This document shows positions 6,951 through 9,008 of a stretch of DNA of 9,008 bases, in pieces. Source of the DNA: Chthoniobacterales bacterium (GTDB taxonomy: Bacteria; Verrucomicrobiota; Verrucomicrobiia; Chthoniobacterales; UBA10450). The DNA is taken from contig JACCZQ010000121.1 of NCBI GenBank assembly GCA_013695905.1, positions 1-9,008 on the forward strand, given 5' to 3'. Each line of letters begins with the position of its first letter. Within the stretch, counting starts at the first letter, position 1. Both the position numbers and the translations under genes were made by a program. The notes below the pieces were generated by a model. The model was given only the letters and a program-made list of their open reading frames with translations. It did not search any database and was not told the origin of the DNA.

Positions 6951-7023
6951 TGCACCGCGTTGGAATCGAACCAACAACCCAGTGATTAAGAGTCACTTGC
7001 TCTGCCAATTGAGCTAGCGGTGC
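6951..7023 (-). tRNA. tRNA-Lys (anticodon CTT)
   Basis: Read on the minus strand from 7023, the acceptor stem GCACCGC pairs with GCGGTGC and is followed by discriminator A. The D arm GCTC...GAGC and the T arm GTTGG-TTCGATT-CCAAC are intact. The anticodon stem AGTGA/TCACT encloses the loop CTCTTAA, giving anticodon CTT (lysine, codon AAG). The gene is 73 nt without an encoded CCA. It stands alone and diverges from the permease gene, whose start lies 75 nt away. Confidence 0.97.
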
Positions 7024-7046
7024 GGAACTCCCGGGGGAGAGCCGCT

Positions 7047-7074
7047 ATTTTGCCGGAAAATCGCGGCGAAGCAA
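7047..7074 (-). promoter_or_regulatory. Weak candidate promoter of tRNA-Lys
   Basis: On the minus strand, TTGCTT (7074-7069) and CAAAAT (7052-7047) are separated by 16 nt and match the -35 and -10 consensus at three and four of six positions. The -10 box ends 23 nt before the tRNA 5' end, leaving a leader of about 15 nt. The match is weak and based on inspection only. Confidence 0.25.
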
Positions 7075-7098
7075 CCGGCACAATCGTATTCTCCCGCT

Positions 7099-9008
7099 GT
7101 GACTCGTCATTACCTGCGCCTGTTTCGTTGGCACGTGCTGCGTTATATTGGGCAGCACCGACTGCTGGCGTTGTTGAATGTGCTGAGCGTGGCGCTCGGG
7201 GTCGCGGTTTATCTGGCGGTGCAAATCGCCAACCACAGCGCGAATCGGGCGTTTCGCGCGAGCGTCGATGTCGTGGCGGGGAAGGCGGAGCTGCAGATCA
7301 CAGCACCTGTGGGTGGGCTGCCGGATGAGGCTCTTCCTGCGGTTGCCGCGCAACCGGGTGTGGCGGCTGCTACTCCGATCTTGCGCGGGTTTGTGACGTT
7401 GCCGGATCTGCCGGGTGAATATCTGCAGATTCTCGGGATTGATGTTTTTACGAACGAGCCGTTTCGCACGTTCGAGCTGGCGGGGTTTGAGGCCGGCGCG
7501 TTCGACGCGCAGCAGTGGCTCGGCGGGCCGTATGTGGTGGCGGTGTCGGCGGAGTTCGCGCGCCGTCACGGACTGAAGAATGGCGACACGCTCCGCGGGC
7601 AGGTGAACGGCACCGACCACCAGTTGCGCGTCGGTTTCATCATGCAGATGAGCGGGGTGGAAGCAGCTGATCCGCGGTTTGCGACGATGGACATCGGCTG
7701 GGCGCAGGAGCTGTTTGGCCGCCGTGGGAAACTCGGTGCGGTGCAGGTGCTGCTTACGCCGGGGGTGGACCGCGAGGCGACGATCGCGCGGCTGCGGGAG
7801 GTGTTGCCGCCGGATGCCAGCGTGGCGGCTCCGGCGCAGCGGAACCAGCAGGTGGAGAATATGCTGGGCGGCTTTCAGTTGAATCTCACCGCGATGAGTC
7901 TGGTGTCGCTGCTCGTGGGGATGTTTCTCATCTACAACACGGTCTCTGCTTCAGTCGTCCGGCGGCGGAAGGAGATTGGGATTCTGCGCTCGTTAGGCGT
8001 GACGCGGAATGAGGTGCGGGTGCTGTTTCTGGCGGAGGCGGGTGCGCTGGGGCTGGTCGGTGCCGTTGTGGGAATGGCGGGCGGGCTGCTGCTCGCGCAG
8101 GTGCTGGTTGGCACGGTGGCGCAGACGATCTCTACGCTTTATGTGATGCTGAGTGTGCGGGAGGTCGCGGTGACGCCGTGGATGTTCGGATCGGCAGCGG
8201 TGCTCGGGCTGCTCTCGGTGCTGGTGGCGGCGTGGCTGCCGGCCGCGGCGGCGGCGAAGATGGATCCGGTGCGAGCGCTGCACGGCGGATCGATGGTGGA
8301 GCAGTCGGTGCAGCTCTCATCGGGGTGGTTGTGGTCGGGGGTGGGTTGTGTCGCGTTAGCGGCTTTGCTCTCGTGGCTGGCGCTGACGACGGGGCCGGCG
8401 CTCCTGGGATTTGGCGCGGCGTTTTTTGTGCTGATTGGCTTCTCGTTGGTGGTGCCGGGGGTGGCGCTGCAGTTCAGCCGGCAGGCGGCGAAGGTGCGGG
8501 CGCTGCAGCCGAGCCTGGCGGCGCGGAATCTCGGGCGGGCGCTGGTGCGGAACTCGGTGACGATCGCGGCACTGGCGGCGGCGGTGGCGATGACGATCGG
8601 AGTGAGCGTGATGGTGTTCTCGTTCCGCAGCACGGTGCAATCGTGGATCGACCAGACGCTGGCGGCGGATCTGTTCATCGCGCCGGCGTCGAACGAACTC
8701 GTCGGCGCCTCTTCGTTTATGCCAGCGGCGACGGCGGAGTTTCTGGAGCGACATCCGCAGGTGGCGGCGATCGATACCTTTCGTGAGGTGTCGCTGCCGT
8801 GGCGGGACAAGAATGTTTTTCTGGCGGTGGTGCGGGGGACGCACTCGTCACGGTTTCCGTTTGTGCGCGGGGATGCGGCGGAGATTCTGCGGCGGTTTCA
8901 GAACGAGCGGGTGGTGATTGTGTCGGAGAGTTTTTCTCGGCGGAATGCGGTGCGTGATGGTGAGATGCTGGAGCTGCCGACTCCGGCGGGGCCGCGGCAG
9001 TTCGAGAT
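7099..9008 (+). CDS. FtsX/MacB-type ABC transporter permease, 3' end missing
   Basis: The frame opens at GTG 7099 and remains open to the window end, showing 636 residues. The layout is that of large permeases with two FtsX domains (YbbP-like, often 800 or more residues). One helix (about 22-43) is followed by an extracytoplasmic domain (about 45-262) of MacB_PCD type. Three helices follow (about 264-287, 308-333 and 362-382), then two linker helices (about 410-430 and 434-457), a further helix (486-508) and the start of a second extracytoplasmic domain. The segment RRRKEIGILRSLG (288-300) after the second helix is the typical coupling region that meets the ATPase subunit. MDPVRAL (388-394) follows the fourth helix. 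Relatives work with a LolD-like ATPase in moving lipids or lipoproteins or in envelope stress; the substrate here is unknown. No ATPase gene lies upstream, so the partner is either downstream or elsewhere. No ATG exists in frame between the tRNA and GTG 7099, and no Shine-Dalgarno sequence is visible. Confidence 0.92.
   Translation, partial: MTRHYLRLFRWHVLRYIGQHRLLALLNVLSVALGVAVYLAVQIANHSANRAFRASVDVVAGKAELQITAPVGGLPDEALPAVAAQPGVAAATPILRGFVTLPDLPGEYLQILGIDVFTNEPFRTFELAGFEAGAFDAQQWLGGPYVVAVSAEFARRHGLKNGDTLRGQVNGTDHQLRVGFIMQMSGVEAADPRFATMDIGWAQELFGRRGKLGAVQVLLTPGVDREATIARLREVLPPDASVAAPAQRNQQVENMLGGFQLNLTAMSLVSLLVGMFLIYNTVSASVVRRRKEIGILRSLGVTRNEVRVLFLAEAGALGLVGAVVGMAGGLLLAQVLVGTVAQTISTLYVMLSVREVAVTPWMFGSAAVLGLLSVLVAAWLPAAAAAKMDPVRALHGGSMVEQSVQLSSGWLWSGVGCVALAALLSWLALTTGPALLGFGAAFFVLIGFSLVVPGVALQFSRQAAKVRALQPSLAARNLGRALVRNSVTIAALAAAVAMTIGVSVMVFSFRSTVQSWIDQTLAADLFIAPASNELVGASSFMPAATAEFLERHPQVAAIDTFREVSLPWRDKNVFLAVVRGTHSSRFPFVRGDAAEILRRFQNERVVIVSESFSRRNAVRDGEMLELPTPAGPRQFE

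Noticed and set aside
8178..8786. Gly/Ala-rich frames on both strands inside the permease gene
   Set aside because: They are shadows of the permease frame, which alone shows membrane segments and the conserved coupling motif.

Overview
This is a GC-rich bacterial chromosomal window of ordinary housekeeping and accessory genes. It holds six protein genes, two of them cut by the window edges, and two tRNA genes. Four protein genes and both tRNAs lie on the minus strand; the two protein genes on the right lie on the plus strand. I see no phage genes, transposase, CRISPR array, integrase or rRNA. The tRNAs lack an encoded CCA end. None of the six starts has a recognisable Shine-Dalgarno sequence, and one intergenic stretch carries REP-like palindromes of the GTAGG...GCGTC/GACGC type. 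High GC, that repeat style and weak ribosome-binding sites would fit a Verrucomicrobiota-like organism, but this is inference; another GC-rich Gram-negative such as an acidobacterium cannot be excluded.

Layout from left to right. Positions 1-681 (minus) encode the first 227 residues of the ribosome-associated ATPase YchF. Positions 731-2719 (minus) encode a complete 662-residue heavy-metal P-type ATPase with SPC and HEGST signatures, which place it in the P1B-4 (Co/Fe-type) subgroup. A tRNA-Pro(GGG) gene (2769-2842) sits 49 nt upstream of it with a fair promoter of its own. A 254-nt gene-free stretch (2843-3096) contains that promoter and a cluster of REP-like hairpins. Positions 3097-3954 (minus) encode a class II histone-deacetylase-like zinc amidohydrolase. 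It follows, after 41 nt, an M3-family peptidyl-dipeptidase (Dcp-like, 3996-6200, minus) that carries a signal peptide.

A 173-nt divergent intergenic region separates the peptidase from a small secreted cupredoxin-like protein (6374-6859, plus) with an amphipathic helical leader domain. A tRNA-Lys(CTT) gene (6951-7023, minus) follows. Then comes the first 636 residues of a large FtsX/MacB-type ABC-transporter permease (7099 to the window end, plus), starting at GTG.

Functional links are modest. The peptidase and deacetylase may share a transcript, as may the P-type ATPase and ychF, with tRNA-Pro possibly leading into the latter pair. The window shows no obvious dedicated novel system. The points most worth a second look are the cupredoxin with a missing axial methionine and a helical N-terminal region, the SPC/HEGST ATPase beside a tRNA, the REP-like cluster and the consistent absence of Shine-Dalgarno sequences.
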